DNA from: an uncultured Planctomycetota bacterium
GTDB lineage: Bacteria; Planctomycetota; Planctomycetia; Gemmatales; HRBIN36
Length of the DNA stretch: 64,000 nucleotides
Assembly: GCA_937944855.1 (NCBI GenBank)
Contig: CALFAY010000009.1
Coordinates: forward strand, 32,889-96,888
Direction of reading: 5' to 3'
The translations under genes were made by a program, and so were the position numbers. The first letter of the stretch is position 1. Each line of letters opens with the position of its first letter. Shown here piece by piece: positions 37,752 to 46,833 of the stretch. A model generated the notes under the pieces. That model ran no database searches. It was not told the origin of the DNA and saw only the letters and a list, made by a program, of their open reading frames with translations.

Positions 37752-38279
37752 CCCCCACCCCCAGTCGATCGCGGCGGCGACCGCGGAAATCGCGTGAATG
37801 AGCAAATCCGCATCAGTCCTATACGTCTTATCGGTCCGAACGGCGAACAACTCGGTGTAGTGCCCACCTCGCAAGCGCTGGAGAAGGCCCGAGAAGCCGG
37901 GCTGGACCTGGTCGAAGTTGCGCCCATGGAGCGGCCGCCGGTTTGCCGGATCATGGATTACGGCAAGTTCCGCTACGAGAAGTCCAAGAAGGACTCCAAA
38001 TCCAGCAAACACACGCAGCCGAAGCGGAAGGAAATCCGGCTCAGTCCGAGCACCGGCGAGCACGACATCGAGACCAAGCTGAACCATGCCCGGAAGTTTC
38101 TGGAACACCACGACAAGGTGCTTATCCGCGTCCGGTTCCGGGGTCGGGAGTTGCAGCACATCGACGAAGGCCGCAAGGTCATGGACAAGGTTCTGGAACG
38201 GCTTGCGGACATCGCCAAGGTGGAATTGCCGCCACGCATGGAAGGCCGCCAGTTGACCGCGTTGCTGGCTCCCAAGTGA
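37749..38279 (+). CDS. infC: Translation initiation factor IF-3
   Basis: A 176-residue factor that binds the 30S subunit, blocks premature 50S joining and checks the start codon and initiator tRNA. The N-domain begins [15 protein letters not shown], the linker is [10 protein letters not shown], and the C-domain includes [13 protein letters not shown] and [14 protein letters not shown]. Starting at the ATC gives almost the length of E. coli IF-3 (180 residues). An ATG at 37680 would add 23 poorly conserved residues. It heads the conserved infC-rpmI-rplT-pheS-pheT cluster. IF-3 discrimination against the ATC codon would give negative feedback. Confidence 0.93.
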   Translation: MPPPPVDRGGDRGNRVNEQIRISPIRLIGPNGEQLGVVPTSQALEKAREAGLDLVEVAPMERPPVCRIMDYGKFRYEKSKKDSKSSKHTQPKRKEIRLSPSTGEHDIETKLNHARKFLEHHDKVLIRVRFRGRELQHIDEGRKVMDKVLERLADIAKVELPPRMEGRQLTALLAPK

Positions 38280-38418
38280 AGAGCCTGAAAGCGACCAGCC
38301 GGGATCGTCGCGACAGCGCTGCCGACAGCCCTGACGCTTCTTACAATGTTTGTTCCGGTAATCAGCCGCGGTGGCACAGGGGATTCCGCCGCTTCCGGGC
38401 CGAATCGGGTAGGCATTC

Positions 38419-38640
38419 ATGGCAAAGCGAAAGCAAAAGGCGAAGATCAAGCACAAGACGCATAAGGGAGCCAAGAAGCGCTTCAAGGTTTCGGCCAACG
38501 GCAAGCTTTTGCGCAAGCAGGCGGGCAAGCGGCACTTGAACAGCTCGAAATCGGGCCGTCGCAAACAGCGTCTCCGCCGGACGGTGGCCGAGACGGGCAA
38601 GGTGGCACGCAAGATCATCATCGCCCTGGGCGAAGCCTGA
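38419..38640 (+). CDS. rpmI: 50S ribosomal protein L35
   Basis: A 73-residue basic ribosomal protein (KHKTHKGAKKRFK ... GKRHLNSSKSGRRKQRLRR). It sits between infC and rplT in the canonical order, 139 bp after infC. The spacer shows no gene. The extended acidic end (GKVARKIIIALGEA) is normal in length for the family. Confidence 0.97.
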   Translation: MAKRKQKAKIKHKTHKGAKKRFKVSANGKLLRKQAGKRHLNSSKSGRRKQRLRRTVAETGKVARKIIIALGEA

Positions 38641-38694
38641 TCCGGCCGCATCTCGGCAAGGCAGGTCGCTTCGGGACGTGGGGGAGTCGTTGAC

Positions 38695-39069
38695 ATGCGC
38701 GCGCGTAGTGGCAAGACGGTCATTCGCCGCAGAAAGCGTCTGGCCAAGTTCACCAAGGGCTATCGAGCCGGTCGGCGGAACCTTTGGAAACATGCCAAGG
38801 TGACCTACATCCGGGCCGGCGTGTACGCCTATCGGGACCGGCGGGCCAGGAAACGGGAGTTCCGGGCCTTGTGGATCACCCGCATCAGTGCCGCCTGCCG
38901 CCGCTGTGGAATTCGCTACAGCCAGTTGATCACCGGGCTTCAGCGGGCCGGAATTGCTCTTGATCGCAAGATGCTCTCTGAACTGGCGATTCACGATCCT
39001 TCGGCGTTCGATCGGGTGGTGGCCCTGGTCAAGGAGCATCTGCCGCGTCCGGCGGCGGCGTCTGCGTGA
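38695..39069 (+). CDS. rplT: 50S ribosomal protein L20
   Basis: A 124-residue early-assembly ribosomal protein. The long basic N-terminal helix (RRRKRLAKFTKGYRAGRRN) and globular C-domain (WITRISAACRRCGIRYSQL) are conserved. It lies 54 bp after rpmI. In several bacteria L20 represses this operon by binding the leader mRNA; I saw no clear binding structure here. Confidence 0.97.
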   Translation: MRARSGKTVIRRRKRLAKFTKGYRAGRRNLWKHAKVTYIRAGVYAYRDRRARKREFRALWITRISAACRRCGIRYSQLITGLQRAGIALDRKMLSELAIHDPSAFDRVVALVKEHLPRPAAASA

Positions 39070-39175
39070 TCCATTCCGCTCCGCTGGTGACAGGATCCCC
39101 GGTAAAGTTCGATTCGTGCCCCGACGGCCCGCCCGTCTGGGCACGGCGTGTTTATGGCACGAGGACCTGCCGCTC

Positions 39176-40195
39176 ATGGACCTCAACGAACTCCAACAGC
39201 GTGCCTTGAAGGAACTGGAGGCCTGTGCCGACGAACTCGCCTTGCACGCCTGGAACGGCCGCTATCTCGGCAAGACCGGAGAAGTAACCCTGGCCCTCAA
39301 ACGCATCGGCGAACTGCCCGCCGCGGACCGTCCGGCCTACGGCCAAAAAGTCAATCAGGTCAAGCAGACGCTCCTGGCCGCCGCGGAACAGCAGGAACGC
39401 AAGATTCGCGAAGCGGAACTCGCCCGCTCCCTCACGGCCGAAGCCCTCGATGTCACGTTGCCGGGACGGCCCGTGCAGCGGGGTCGGCTGCACGTCGCCA
39501 CCCAGATCATGCGGCGGATCATCGCCATCTTCGCCGACCTGGGATTCCAGGTCTATCGCAGCCGTGAGGTCGAGGACGACCTGACCAACTTCGAACTGCT
39601 GAACATGCCGCCGCACCATCCCGCCCGGGACATGTGGGACACGTTCCACACCACCACGCCAGGTGTTCTGCTCCGCACCCACACTTCGCCCGGACAAATC
39701 CACGTCATGCGGGAGTTGTGTCCCGAGCCGATCCGGGTCATTCTGCCGGGCATGTGCTACCGTTACGAGCAGATCACCACCCGCAGCGAGATCATGTTCC
39801 AGCAGGTCGAAGGGCTGGCCATCGGTACCGACATCACCATGACCGACCTGAAAGGCACCATCCAGGCCTTCGCTCAGCGCCTCTTCGGGGAAAACCGCAC
39901 CGTCCGCATTCGCTCCAGCTACTTTCCGTTCACGGAACCGAGCATCGAAGTGGACATGGATTGCATCGTCTGCGGCGGCCAGGGGTGCAGCCTGTGCAAA
40001 GGCACCGGCTGGCTGGAGATCATGGGCGCGGGCATGGTGCATCCGGTGGTGCTCCGCAACGGCGGGTATGATCCGGCCCGGTTCAGCGGCTTCGCTTTCG
40101 GCATGGGGCCGCAGCGGATCACGATGCTGCTTTATGGTCTGAAGGACATTCGCCAGTTCTGGGCCAACGATCTCCGCTTCCTGGAACAATTTTGA
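39176..40195 (+). CDS. pheS: Phenylalanyl-tRNA synthetase alpha subunit
   Basis: A 339-residue class II synthetase subunit that charges tRNA-Phe together with PheT. The N-terminal coiled coil (about 1-90) is followed by the catalytic core with motif 2 region RVILPGMCYRYEQITTRSE and motif 3 GFAFGMGPQRITMLLYG. A cysteine pair set, CIVCGGQGCSLCKGTGW, occurs within the core as in many bacterial PheS proteins. Start 39176 (MDLNELQ) has GAGGA 9 nt upstream; the open frame before it overlaps rplT. PheT follows after 13 bp. Confidence 0.96.
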   Translation: MDLNELQQRALKELEACADELALHAWNGRYLGKTGEVTLALKRIGELPAADRPAYGQKVNQVKQTLLAAAEQQERKIREAELARSLTAEALDVTLPGRPVQRGRLHVATQIMRRIIAIFADLGFQVYRSREVEDDLTNFELLNMPPHHPARDMWDTFHTTTPGVLLRTHTSPGQIHVMRELCPEPIRVILPGMCYRYEQITTRSEIMFQQVEGLAIGTDITMTDLKGTIQAFAQRLFGENRTVRIRSSYFPFTEPSIEVDMDCIVCGGQGCSLCKGTGWLEIMGAGMVHPVVLRNGGYDPARFSGFAFGMGPQRITMLLYGLKDIRQFWANDLRFLEQF

Positions 40196-40208
40196 AGGGT
40201 GGCCTCGC

Positions 40209-42695
40209 ATGAAAGTCCCTCTGCGGTGGCTCAGGGAATACGTCGAAATCAACGTGCCGGTGGCGAAGCTGATCGAACGGCTGACGCTGGCCGGGCTGGA
40301 AGTGGCCGGGGTGCGGCTGGTCGGCGTCCCTGCGCCGGAAGGTCTGCTGGTCCGCGACGACAGCCCCCGTCCCGTCTGGGACCGCGACAAGGTCTTGATC
40401 GCCGAAGTCCTCGAAGTCAAAAAGCATCCCGACGCCGACCGGCTGCTCCTGGTCACGGTCAACTACGGCAAGCAGCCGCACCAGATGGTCACGGGAGCGA
40501 CCAACCTCAAGGTCGGCGACAAGGGGCAGAAGGTCGTCGTCGCCTTGAGCGGGTCCGTGCTGCTCGACGGGTATGCCGATCCGCCTGTGCTCAAGCAACT
40601 CAAGCCGACCAGGATCCGGGGCATCCTCAGCGATGCGATGGTCTGTTCGGCCCGGGAACTGGGCATCTCCGACGAACACGAGGGCATCATCATTCTGGAA
40701 GACGATGCCCCGGTCGGGATGCCGCTGGCGGACTTCATGGGAGACATCCTTCTCGACATCGACGTTCTGCCCAACATGGCGCGCTGCCTTTCGCTCATCG
40801 GCGTCTCCCGGGAAGTCGCCGCCTTGACCGACAGCACCCTGAAAGCCCCGCCATATCGTTCCTTTGCTCTGTCGGCTGAGCCGTTTGCTGAGGTGGCCAT
40901 CGAGGATGCCAGGCTCTGTCCCCGCTACAGTGCGACGCTGATCCGCAGCGTCACTGTGGGAGCCAGCCCCGGATGGATGCAGCGGCGTCTGATGCTGGCG
41001 GGAATGAGGCCGATCAACAACGTCGTGGACATCACTAACTACGTCATGCTGGAATGGGGACAGCCGCTGCACGCCTTCGATCACGATCTGCTCGTGCAAC
41101 GGGCCAGGAGAGCTCCTCCGGCAATCCTTGTGCGTCCCGCCCGGATCGGGGAAAGGCTGGTGACGCTGGACGGTCAAACGCGGGCACTGACCCCCGAACA
41201 TCTGGTCATCGCCGACGGGCAAGGTCCGATTGCCCTGGCCGGGGTCATGGGCGGGGCCGATACCGAGGTGACATCAGCCACCCGGAATGTTCTGCTCGAA
41301 GCTGCGGCTTTTGATTTCGTCAGTATCCGCAGGACCGCTCGGACGTTCGACCTGCATAGCGAAGCCAGTCTGCGGTTCAGTCGCGGCGTGCATCCGGAGC
41401 TGGTTTCCCCCGCGGCGCTGCGGGCTGCTGACCTGTTCGCTCAATTGGCCGGGGGAAAGGTCATCGGCACGGTGGAGAGCTATCCGGCTCCGCCGCCGCC
41501 GCAGGTCGTGACTTTGCCGTTGAGCGAGGTTCGTCGCTCACTCGGCATCGACTTGCCCGCCGACGAGGTCAACCGCATCCTCCGGGCTTTGGAATTCACC
41601 GTGACCGAAACGCAGCCAGGCGTTTTGCAGGTGGTCGTGCCGCCGCATCGGCTCGACATCCAGCACGGCGTCGCCGACCTGGTCGAAGAATTGGCCCGCG
41701 TTCACGGCTACGACCGGCTCCCCGCCACGCTGCTGCGGGAACAATTGCCACGACAGCGGACCAATCGGCCTCTGGTGCTCGAAGAGCGGGTGCGAGACAT
41801 CCTCGTGACCTGCGGCCTCCAGGAAGTGATGAACTACGCGCTGACGACCGTGGAACGGGAGGCCCCCCTGGTCGGCCCCAATGTCGAGTATGTCCGGCTG
41901 GCCAATCCCGTCACCGTGGAACGGTCGGTGATGCGACGGAGCGTGCTGGCTTCGGTCCTGGAATCGGCAGCCTCGAATCTTCGGCACGTCAACGGGCTTC
42001 GCCTGTTCGAAATCGGCTTCGTGTACTTGCCGCGGCCAGGGCAGAAACTTCCCGACGAACCCCGGCGGCTGGCCCTTGTGATGACCGGCCCGCGGTACGC
42101 CGAGTTTTGGGACTCGACCGCCAAGCCCGCGATGCTCGACTTCTTCGACCTGAAAGGCATCGTCGAGGCACTTCTGGCGGAGCTTCACGTTCCCGCCGCC
42201 GAGTACCGACTGGCAAAGGCATCGTGGCTGCATCCGGGGCGTAGTGCCGAGGTCCGCATCGGAGACGACCTGATCGGCTGCTTCGGCCACTTGCATCCGG
42301 GCCTGAATGAGCATTTCGGCCTGGGACGACGGGAGGTCCTTGTTGCCGAGTTCGACCTCGAACTCCTTCTGGCGAAAGTGCCGGAACGCCATGCTATCGA
42401 GCCGATCCCCGAGTTTCCGCCCATTCGTCAGGACATCGCCGTCGTCCTCGATGAGTCGGTTCCGGCGGCACAGGTCGAGGCGGAGATCCGGGCCGGCGGC
42501 GGAGAGTTGCTGCGACACGTGCGGCTCTTTGACGTGTATCGGGGCCCCAATCTGCCGGAGGGGAAGAAGAGTCTGGCCTTTGCCTTGACGTTTCAAGCCC
42601 TGGATCGGACGCTGACCGATAAGGAAGCCGCCAAGGTGCAGCAGAAGATCGTGGGCCGACTGGAACGCCTTCTGGGCGCGAAGCTGCGAGCCTGA
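40209..42695 (+). CDS. pheT: Phenylalanyl-tRNA synthetase beta subunit
   Basis: An 828-residue subunit. It begins MKVPLRWLREYVEINVPV, then the EMAP-II-like tRNA-binding fold (about 55-165), the B3/B4 editing domain (about 220-400; hydrolyses Tyr-tRNA-Phe), the B5 domain, the inactive synthetase-like core, and a C-terminal ferredoxin-like anticodon-binding domain (FPPIRQDIAVVLDESVP). Length matches the family. It is co-transcribed with pheS, and hemY follows 17 bp downstream. Confidence 0.96.
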   Translation: MKVPLRWLREYVEINVPVAKLIERLTLAGLEVAGVRLVGVPAPEGLLVRDDSPRPVWDRDKVLIAEVLEVKKHPDADRLLLVTVNYGKQPHQMVTGATNLKVGDKGQKVVVALSGSVLLDGYADPPVLKQLKPTRIRGILSDAMVCSARELGISDEHEGIIILEDDAPVGMPLADFMGDILLDIDVLPNMARCLSLIGVSREVAALTDSTLKAPPYRSFALSAEPFAEVAIEDARLCPRYSATLIRSVTVGASPGWMQRRLMLAGMRPINNVVDITNYVMLEWGQPLHAFDHDLLVQRARRAPPAILVRPARIGERLVTLDGQTRALTPEHLVIADGQGPIALAGVMGGADTEVTSATRNVLLEAAAFDFVSIRRTARTFDLHSEASLRFSRGVHPELVSPAALRAADLFAQLAGGKVIGTVESYPAPPPPQVVTLPLSEVRRSLGIDLPADEVNRILRALEFTVTETQPGVLQVVVPPHRLDIQHGVADLVEELARVHGYDRLPATLLREQLPRQRTNRPLVLEERVRDILVTCGLQEVMNYALTTVEREAPLVGPNVEYVRLANPVTVERSVMRRSVLASVLESAASNLRHVNGLRLFEIGFVYLPRPGQKLPDEPRRLALVMTGPRYAEFWDSTAKPAMLDFFDLKGIVEALLAELHVPAAEYRLAKASWLHPGRSAEVRIGDDLIGCFGHLHPGLNEHFGLGRREVLVAEFDLELLLAKVPERHAIEPIPEFPPIRQDIAVVLDESVPAAQVEAEIRAGGGELLRHVRLFDVYRGPNLPEGKKSLAFALTFQALDRTLTDKEAAKVQQKIVGRLERLLGAKLRA

Positions 42696-42712
42696 ACCCA
42701 AGCGGAACCGTG

Positions 42713-44113
42713 ATGCGGATGCCAAGGATCGTCGTCGTCGGGGCGGGCATTTCAGGTCTGGCAACCGCCTACGCTCTTCAGAATCGCATCCCGACGTCCG
42801 AAATCCTTGTTCTTGAATCGGCATCCCGCATCGGCGGCACGATCTGGAGCGAACGCTGCGACGGCTTTCTCGTCGAGCATGGACCCAACGGTTTTCTCGA
42901 CACCAAGCCCAGCACCGTGCAGTTGAGCATCGGACTGGGGCTGAACGACGAAATGGTTTGTGCCCTTCCCGCCGCTCGGCATCGCTACCTGTTCCACAAG
43001 GATCGTCTGGTTTGGTTGCCAGAGGGATTCTGGTCTTTCCTGACGACGCCGCTGTTGAGCTGGCGGAGCAAGTGGGCGGTTTTGACCGAACGCTTCCGCT
43101 CCCCCAAGAGCGGCGACGCTGAAGAGAGCGTCCACGACTTCTTCCGACGTCGGACCACGACGGAGATCGCCGAGACACTCGCCGATGCCCTCGTGACCGG
43201 CATCCACGCCGGCGATCCGAAACTGCTGAGCATGCCCGCCGCGTTTCCGCGTTTAGCCTCGTTGGAAAGAGAATACGGAAGCATCCTGAAGGGCATCAAG
43301 TATCAGGCCCGGCATCAGCGTTGGCTGACCAAGGGGAAGCAGCGCTCAGGCTCGTCCGGCAGTCGCATCCTGTCTTTCCGAGACGGCTTGCGGACGCTGG
43401 TGGAGACTTTGCAAAGCAAGCTGAAAACGCCGCCGATAGTCGGTGCGGAGGTGCGACGGGTTCTGCCTGACGCCTCCGGGCAGTGGGCAATTCAAGGCCC
43501 GGGTCAGGATCGTTGGACCGCGGATGCTGTGATTTTGACCTGTCCCGCCTATCGCCAGGCGGAAATTGTCGCCGATCTCGACGGGGAGTTGGCTGAACTG
43601 TTAGGAGGCATCGCTTACGCCCCGGCGATTGTCGTCGCCCTCGGCTACCGGCGGGAAGACGTGCCGCAGTCTCTGGACGGTTTCGGGTACATTGTTCCGC
43701 AGCGGCTTTGGGCGGATCTGCTCGGCTCACAGTGGTGTTCGAGCATTTTTCCTGGGCGTGCTCCGGACGGCTGCGTTCTGCTGCGGGCCATCTGCGGCGG
43801 CTGGCATCGGCAGGACCTGGCCTCATGGGAAGCTGATCGGCTCGTGGAGGCGGTACGTCGGCATTATCACCAGGTCCTGGGAATCGCGGCTGCCCCGGTC
43901 TTTCATCGGATCGTGCGTTGGCCCCGGGGCATCCCGCAGTACCACCTTGGCCATCTGGAACGGGTGCGGCGGATCGAAGTGCGAGCAGGGGCGCACCGAG
44001 GGCTGTTCCTCACGGGCAATGCCTTACATGGTGTAGCGATGAATGACTGCACGGAGCAGGCCGAGGTCACGGCCGATCGGGTGGCGGCTTATCTCGCGGC
44101 GGCAGGTCGGTGA
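42713..44113 (+). CDS. hemY: Protoporphyrinogen oxidase (FAD-dependent, HemY/HemG type)
   Basis: A 466-residue flavoprotein that oxidises protoporphyrinogen IX (or coproporphyrinogen III) in haem synthesis. The N-terminal dinucleotide fold is RIVVVGAGISGLATAYAL, followed by the family-typical SRIGGTIWSERCDGFLVEHGP region cut here at SRIGGTIWSE. The C-terminus has LFLTGNALHGVAMNDC, the FAD-contacting end. GTG at 42710 and ATG at 42719 are alternative starts. It probably shares the pheST transcript. Its 3' end overlaps the convergent TolC-like gene by 47 bp, an uncommon arrangement that could allow antisense interference. Confidence 0.9.
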   Translation: MRMPRIVVVGAGISGLATAYALQNRIPTSEILVLESASRIGGTIWSERCDGFLVEHGPNGFLDTKPSTVQLSIGLGLNDEMVCALPAARHRYLFHKDRLVWLPEGFWSFLTTPLLSWRSKWAVLTERFRSPKSGDAEESVHDFFRRRTTTEIAETLADALVTGIHAGDPKLLSMPAAFPRLASLEREYGSILKGIKYQARHQRWLTKGKQRSGSSGSRILSFRDGLRTLVETLQSKLKTPPIVGAEVRRVLPDASGQWAIQGPGQDRWTADAVILTCPAYRQAEIVADLDGELAELLGGIAYAPAIVVALGYRREDVPQSLDGFGYIVPQRLWADLLGSQWCSSIFPGRAPDGCVLLRAICGGWHRQDLASWEADRLVEAVRRHYHQVLGIAAAPVFHRIVRWPRGIPQYHLGHLERVRRIEVRAGAHRGLFLTGNALHGVAMNDCTEQAEVTADRVAAYLAAAGR

Positions 44114-45500
44114 GCTTCTCCTGCTGCGCTACCCCGGCGATCTCCGCGACAGCTTTCCACACGTCGCCCTGAAGTCGAACCAGTTCTCGTTTGACCTCGA
44201 TCAGGTTCTGCTGGGCCAGAAGGACGATGTCGTAGTCGAACTTGGGATCGCCGGCGGCGTAACCGGCCTGGACCAGACGCAGATACTCGGCGGCGCGTGG
44301 GGCGATGTCGCGCCGGTACGTTTCCACCTGACTGCGGGCGATCTGGTAGCGTTGCCAGGCCTGCGTGAGGCGTTCGGACACTTCCAGTTCAGCACTCCGG
44401 AGGCGAGCCTGAGCCGCGCTGAGCTGGGCACGGGCGGCCAGGATGTTGCCTTGATTGCGGTCGAAAAGCGGCAGGTTGACGCCGATTTGAACGTTGGCCG
44501 AGGGCACGTCGTTGGGAAAGTCGTAGGTCGGACCGCCTTGCACCTGGATATTGGGAATCGGCTCGACCTGGGCACGGGCCAGGGCGAACTCCCGCCGCAG
44601 CACCTCGGCTTGCGCGGCCTGGATGATGGAGGAGGTCATCAAGACGGTTGAAAGCACCGTCTCGTAGTCGTAATGCGGTATCGGGTCGTCCAGGGAAGCG
44701 GCCAGCGGACCGCGCGGCAGATCGGGTCGGGCCACGGCCAAGGCGAGCAGCTTCCAGGCAGCCTGGACGCGTTGACGCGAGGCCTCGACAGATGCCTGCG
44801 AACGATAGACCTCCGCTTCAGCACGGATGACATCAGCCCGTCCGCCGACGCCGGCCCGCTCCGCCGCCTTGGCCCGCTCCAGAACCTGCTTGGACATTTC
44901 GAGGATTTCCTGGTTCACCTCCACCTCACGCTGGGCTTCCAGAAGCTCGAAATAGGCCAGACGCACCTGGGTAATGATGTCGTAGCGGGTCGAGACCGCG
45001 TCCCAGGTGGTGGCGGTGATGCCGTGCGCCGCGGCCGTCTGGGCCAGCCGAAGTTTGCCTGCCGTGACGATTTCCTGCGTAATCCAGGTGCCCTGAAAAC
45101 CCAAGCGGTTGTCGGGGTTGTTGAGTTCCTGGGCCTGGTAAGCCACGTTGGGGTTCGGATAGAGACCTTCCTGAATGAACTGCCCCCGAGCCACTTCGAC
45201 CTGGGCGAAGGCCGCCGCCAGGTCGGGATGACTCTGCTCAGCCAAGGCGGTCAAGTACTCCAGGGTGTAGGCTTGAGGAGAAGCGGAGTTCGCTGAGCAC
45301 GGTGGCTCCTGTCCCTGAGCCGGGCCGGAGATGGCAAGAAGCTCGGGTGATGCAGCCGTGCCGATGGAGTGCCAACGCGAGTCGGGGAACGGCTGGGGTC
45401 GGTACATCCGTTCGGCCAGCGTGGTCTCGCAACCGCTGGCAAGCTGACATATCCAGAAGAGGGCAAGCAGATGGACCCGCTGGAATCGGCTCTTGCCCAT
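44067..45500 (-). CDS. TolC/CusC-family outer membrane efflux lipoprotein
   Basis: A 477-residue outer-membrane channel. The signal ends in a lipobox (LASGC, Cys24). Two repeats each contain long helices (for example VEVARGQFIQEGLYPNPNV and EVSERLTQAWQRYQIARS) and the strand regions of outer-membrane efflux proteins. It looks closest to the metal-efflux CusC/CzcC type because of the NPN motif and short length, which is inference. Start 45500 was preferred because GAGGAGG lies 9 nt upstream; the ATG at 45518 contains that site. No adaptor or pump gene lies beside it in this window, so upstream partners may be elsewhere. Confidence 0.85.
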   Translation of the reverse strand: MGKSRFQRVHLLALFWICQLASGCETTLAERMYRPQPFPDSRWHSIGTAASPELLAISGPAQGQEPPCSANSASPQAYTLEYLTALAEQSHPDLAAAFAQVEVARGQFIQEGLYPNPNVAYQAQELNNPDNRLGFQGTWITQEIVTAGKLRLAQTAAAHGITATTWDAVSTRYDIITQVRLAYFELLEAQREVEVNQEILEMSKQVLERAKAAERAGVGGRADVIRAEAEVYRSQASVEASRQRVQAAWKLLALAVARPDLPRGPLAASLDDPIPHYDYETVLSTVLMTSSIIQAAQAEVLRREFALARAQVEPIPNIQVQGGPTYDFPNDVPSANVQIGVNLPLFDRNQGNILAARAQLSAAQARLRSAELEVSERLTQAWQRYQIARSQVETYRRDIAPRAAEYLRLVQAGYAAGDPKFDYDIVLLAQQNLIEVKRELVRLQGDVWKAVAEIAGVAQQEKLTDLPPRDKPPPDRP

Positions 45501-45840
45501 TTTGCGGGGCCTCCTCATGCGTGGGTTGGCCGAGCTGATGGCTCCTGCGGACGCAGAAGCGGAATCGGCTCCTCCCGTATTTATCGGCTAGGAAGAGACT
45601 TCGGCTCTTCCCCCGGCGACGACAAAATTGCTGACCACGAGGAGACAGAGAAGCCCTCCGCCCAGCCAGTTTCGGCAGGCTAGACAACCTCGGGGCTTCA
45701 GAAAGCCTGCTTGGCTGCTTTCGTACTTGTCAAGTGCCTGGTTTCTGTTTGAACCGCAATTCTGGGAAGGTTAGCATGAGGGAGGTGGCTTGGTTCGATT
45801 ATAAAGCACTCAAGGTCTGGCCGAATCGGCGGTTGGCCCG
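45501..45840. other. Intergenic region with a leader hairpin
   Basis: No gene seen apart from weak open frames. A 7-bp stem GGAAGAG/CTCTTCC (45591-45597 with 45605-45611) lies about 90 bp upstream of the TolC-like start and may be part of its 5' leader. Confidence 0.4.
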
Positions 45841-46170
45841 GTGATAGCTTACACGGCGACGTCCGCTAAGAACGAGTTCGACAACGGAGCCGAGGCAGCT
45901 ACGCCCAGGCGCTTGTTTGATCCCCAGGATTTCGGTATTGAACTTACCAAGGATGAATTCACGGATCGCATGGTTGATGCATTTAATGACACGTTCAGAG
46001 GTAGTTTGTCGCTCGACGAACTGTTGCTCCACCCAGGTGAGGCAATGCGATTTTGCGATGATGTCCGTTTCCGTTCCCGGCGCGTAAGTCCGATGGAACC
46101 GGGCGTGGGCGCCGACGTAGGGGTACATAGGCTTTTCCCGATTCGTTGCTCACTCGGTCCCCACAGCTGA
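45841..46170 (+). pseudogene. Hypothetical small protein, probably C-terminally altered
   Basis: The open frame (109 codons, GTG start) has a protein-like core, DFGIELTKDEFTDRMVDAFN followed by TFRGSLSLDELLLHPGEAMRFCDDVR, whose style is that of small planctomycete hypothetical proteins. After CDDVR the reading turns into unlikely sequence and runs into a tRNA-like fragment. In the -1 frame, 46080-46130 encodes a basic tail ARKSDGTGRGRRRRGT and then a stop, which could be the original C-terminus after a small deletion or frameshift. The opposite strand also has an open frame (45799-46128), but its composition is less protein-like. Function unknown. Confidence 0.45.
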
Positions 46171-46179
46171 GCTACACCC
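46164..46179 (-). other. tRNA 5'-end-like fragment
   Basis: On the minus strand GGGTGTAGCTCAGCTG matches the 5' acceptor strand and D-arm of a generic tRNA, but no anticodon or T-arm follows. It may be the remnant of a tRNA gene at an old integration boundary, or chance. Confidence 0.3.
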
Positions 46180-46202
46180 TTCGCCCACAGAGGAGGTTGC
46201 CC

Positions 46203-46697
46203 ATGGCAGAACAGAGGATGGGCGTTTTGACCCTGCTGCTGGTAAGTGCCGCCATGACAATGTTCGCCACCGGCACCCGCGCGGACGAGCCGGCCAAGCC
46301 GAAGAAGCCAACCGCTGAAGAGGTGGCCAACCTCTGGTCACCGCAGTTACAATCTGCGACCCAGTTTGGCCGGACGGGCGGGTCGCCGAAGCAGTCGCCG
46401 GGTGTAGCCGCCTACTCGTTCCGAGTGGTCGGTCCTACGTTCGAAGAGCTGTGGAACCACTACGCCGATCTGTGCGGCATGAAGCAGAAGTATGCGGAGA
46501 ACAGACTCCTGGTCGCCGCTGACACCGGCCCGAAAGGCGACTACATAGTGTCAGACCGAGCAGCTGCGGATGGGCAGGGGGGACGCGGGTTGTCGGTCTT
46601 TTTGCTTAAAACGGACGCTTACGTTGTGACAGTGACGTTTCAGCCGGACCCCGGCAACAAGTCGATCAGCGGCAGCCTGACTGTCGTCGTCCCGTAG
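46203..46697 (+). CDS. Small secreted hypothetical protein
   Basis: A 164-residue exported protein not recognised. A signal peptide (MGVLTLLLVSAAMTMFATG within the first 25 residues) is followed by a short Lys/Pro segment (DEPAKPKKPT) and a compact domain with an aromatic core (AYSFRVVGPTFEELWNHYADLC) and a beta-rich end (AYVVTVTFQPDP ... SGSLTVVVP). Start 46203 has AGAGGAGGTTGCCC upstream, the decisive evidence. It stands alone between a decayed gene and an FkbM methyltransferase. Confidence 0.7.
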   Translation: MAEQRMGVLTLLLVSAAMTMFATGTRADEPAKPKKPTAEEVANLWSPQLQSATQFGRTGGSPKQSPGVAAYSFRVVGPTFEELWNHYADLCGMKQKYAENRLLVAADTGPKGDYIVSDRAAADGQGGRGLSVFLLKTDAYVVTVTFQPDPGNKSISGSLTVVVP

Positions 46698-46833
46698 CTT
46701 ATCGGCCGTACCAGACACTGCACCTCATGGCACTGGCTGGGTTAATTCTGAGTAAATGAGAAGTTGTTCCCTTTCGCTTTCAGTTTTCTGACAACGGTAC
46801 AAAGGCTTGTTGTTCGCTGGCCGGAGGCGCGTC

